A stretch of 5,939 bases of DNA, taken from positions 1 to 5,939 of the forward strand of contig JABFST010000125.1 in assembly GCA_013140465.1 (NCBI GenBank), read 5' to 3'. The DNA comes from Methylococcaceae bacterium (GTDB lineage: Bacteria; Pseudomonadota; Gammaproteobacteria; Methylococcales; Methylomonadaceae). Below, piece by piece: positions 5,810 to 5,939 of the stretch. The notes under the pieces are model-generated. The model searched no databases. It was not told where the DNA came from and worked only from the letters and a program-made list of their open reading frames with translations. Position 1 is the first letter of the stretch, and the number at the start of each line of letters is the position of its first letter. Position numbers and translations under genes: made by a program.

Positions 5810-5888
5810 TGATAAAGTTTTATATAGTCATGGCTAGGCTTTTCGTAATAGGTGGCATTTTAGTCAAACGTGTAAATCAACTTTATCA
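5810..5888. repeat. 10-bp perfect inverted repeat in AT-rich spacer
   Basis: TGATAAAGTT (5810-5819) is perfectly complementary in inverted order to AACTTTATCA (5879-5888), 59 bases apart. The right arm overlaps the -10-like TATCAT described for the possible downstream gene, so a regulator site pair is conceivable. In AT-rich DNA such a match can also arise by chance. Confidence 0.35.
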
Positions 5889-5889
5889 T
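5861..5889 (+). promoter_or_regulatory. Possible promoter for a gene starting at the window edge
   Basis: TAGTCA (5861-5866) and TATCAT (5884-5889) are separated by 17 bases and match the sigma70 consensus at 4 of 6 and 5 of 6 positions. They stand just upstream of the candidate start codon at 5911. This is only suggestive in such AT-rich DNA. Confidence 0.3.
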
Positions 5890-5910
5890 TTGTTCCTTGT
5901 CAAGGTGTCT

Positions 5911-5939
5911 ATGCTATATAAATCTTCTAAAGACTTCAA
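5911..5939 (+). CDS. Possible 5' end of a gene cut by the window edge
   Basis: ATG at 5911 is preceded by AAGG (5902-5905) at a good 5-base spacing, the best ribosome binding site in the second half of the window. The frame is open to the end, reading MLYKSSKDF. Nine residues are too few to identify a product. It would follow about 540 bases of mostly non-coding DNA, so it is unlikely to belong to the ribE transcript. Confidence 0.35.

Overview
The window looks like chromosomal DNA of a gammaproteobacterium. The gene order nrdR-ribD-...-ribE is the usual start of the gammaproteobacterial nrdR-ribD-ribE-ribBA-ribH-nusB cluster. The many short palindromic intergenic repeats and the codon use would suit a methanotroph-like or Thiotrichales-like lineage, but that narrower placement is only a guess.

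Layout. Positions 1-362 hold hairpins and a possible promoter. A small exported PepSY-like protein follows (363-836), then a repeat-rich spacer (837-1187) with a 13-bp hairpin, a terminator-like stem and a 23-bp inverted repeat. nrdR (1188-1643) and ribD (1640-2737) overlap by 4 bp (ATGA). A DarT/DarG toxin-antitoxin module occupies 2745-4594. It is followed by ribE, the riboflavin synthase alpha chain (4713-5369), and by about 570 bp with little coding content. That last stretch holds a possible terminator, a doubtful small minus-strand frame, and at the very end a possible start of another gene (ATG at 5911).

Main result. The DarTG module sits between ribD and ribE, and its toxin gene is interrupted. 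A 124-bp element (2807-2930) has 12-bp terminal inverted repeats (11 of 12 matching), is flanked by an exact 8-bp direct repeat (GATATTTT), and carries an inner 24-bp imperfect palindrome. It lies inside the 5' end of darT. Removing the element and one copy of the direct repeat on paper gives one uninterrupted 226-residue DarT that starts 7 bases after the ribD stop and regains the family's N-terminal His-x-Thr...Asn-Leu block. The insert adds 132 bp (44 codons), so frame is kept and only one TAG (2847-2849) breaks the gene. The rest of darT, including the catalytic Arg and Glu, and all of darG look undamaged, which suggests a recent insertion.

How the genes work together. NrdR controls ribonucleotide reductase genes; RibD and RibE catalyse early and final steps of riboflavin synthesis. 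DarT ADP-ribosylates single-stranded DNA and DarG removes the mark and binds the toxin; the system is known in phage defence. Here the toxin is probably off or N-terminally truncated while the antitoxin is kept.
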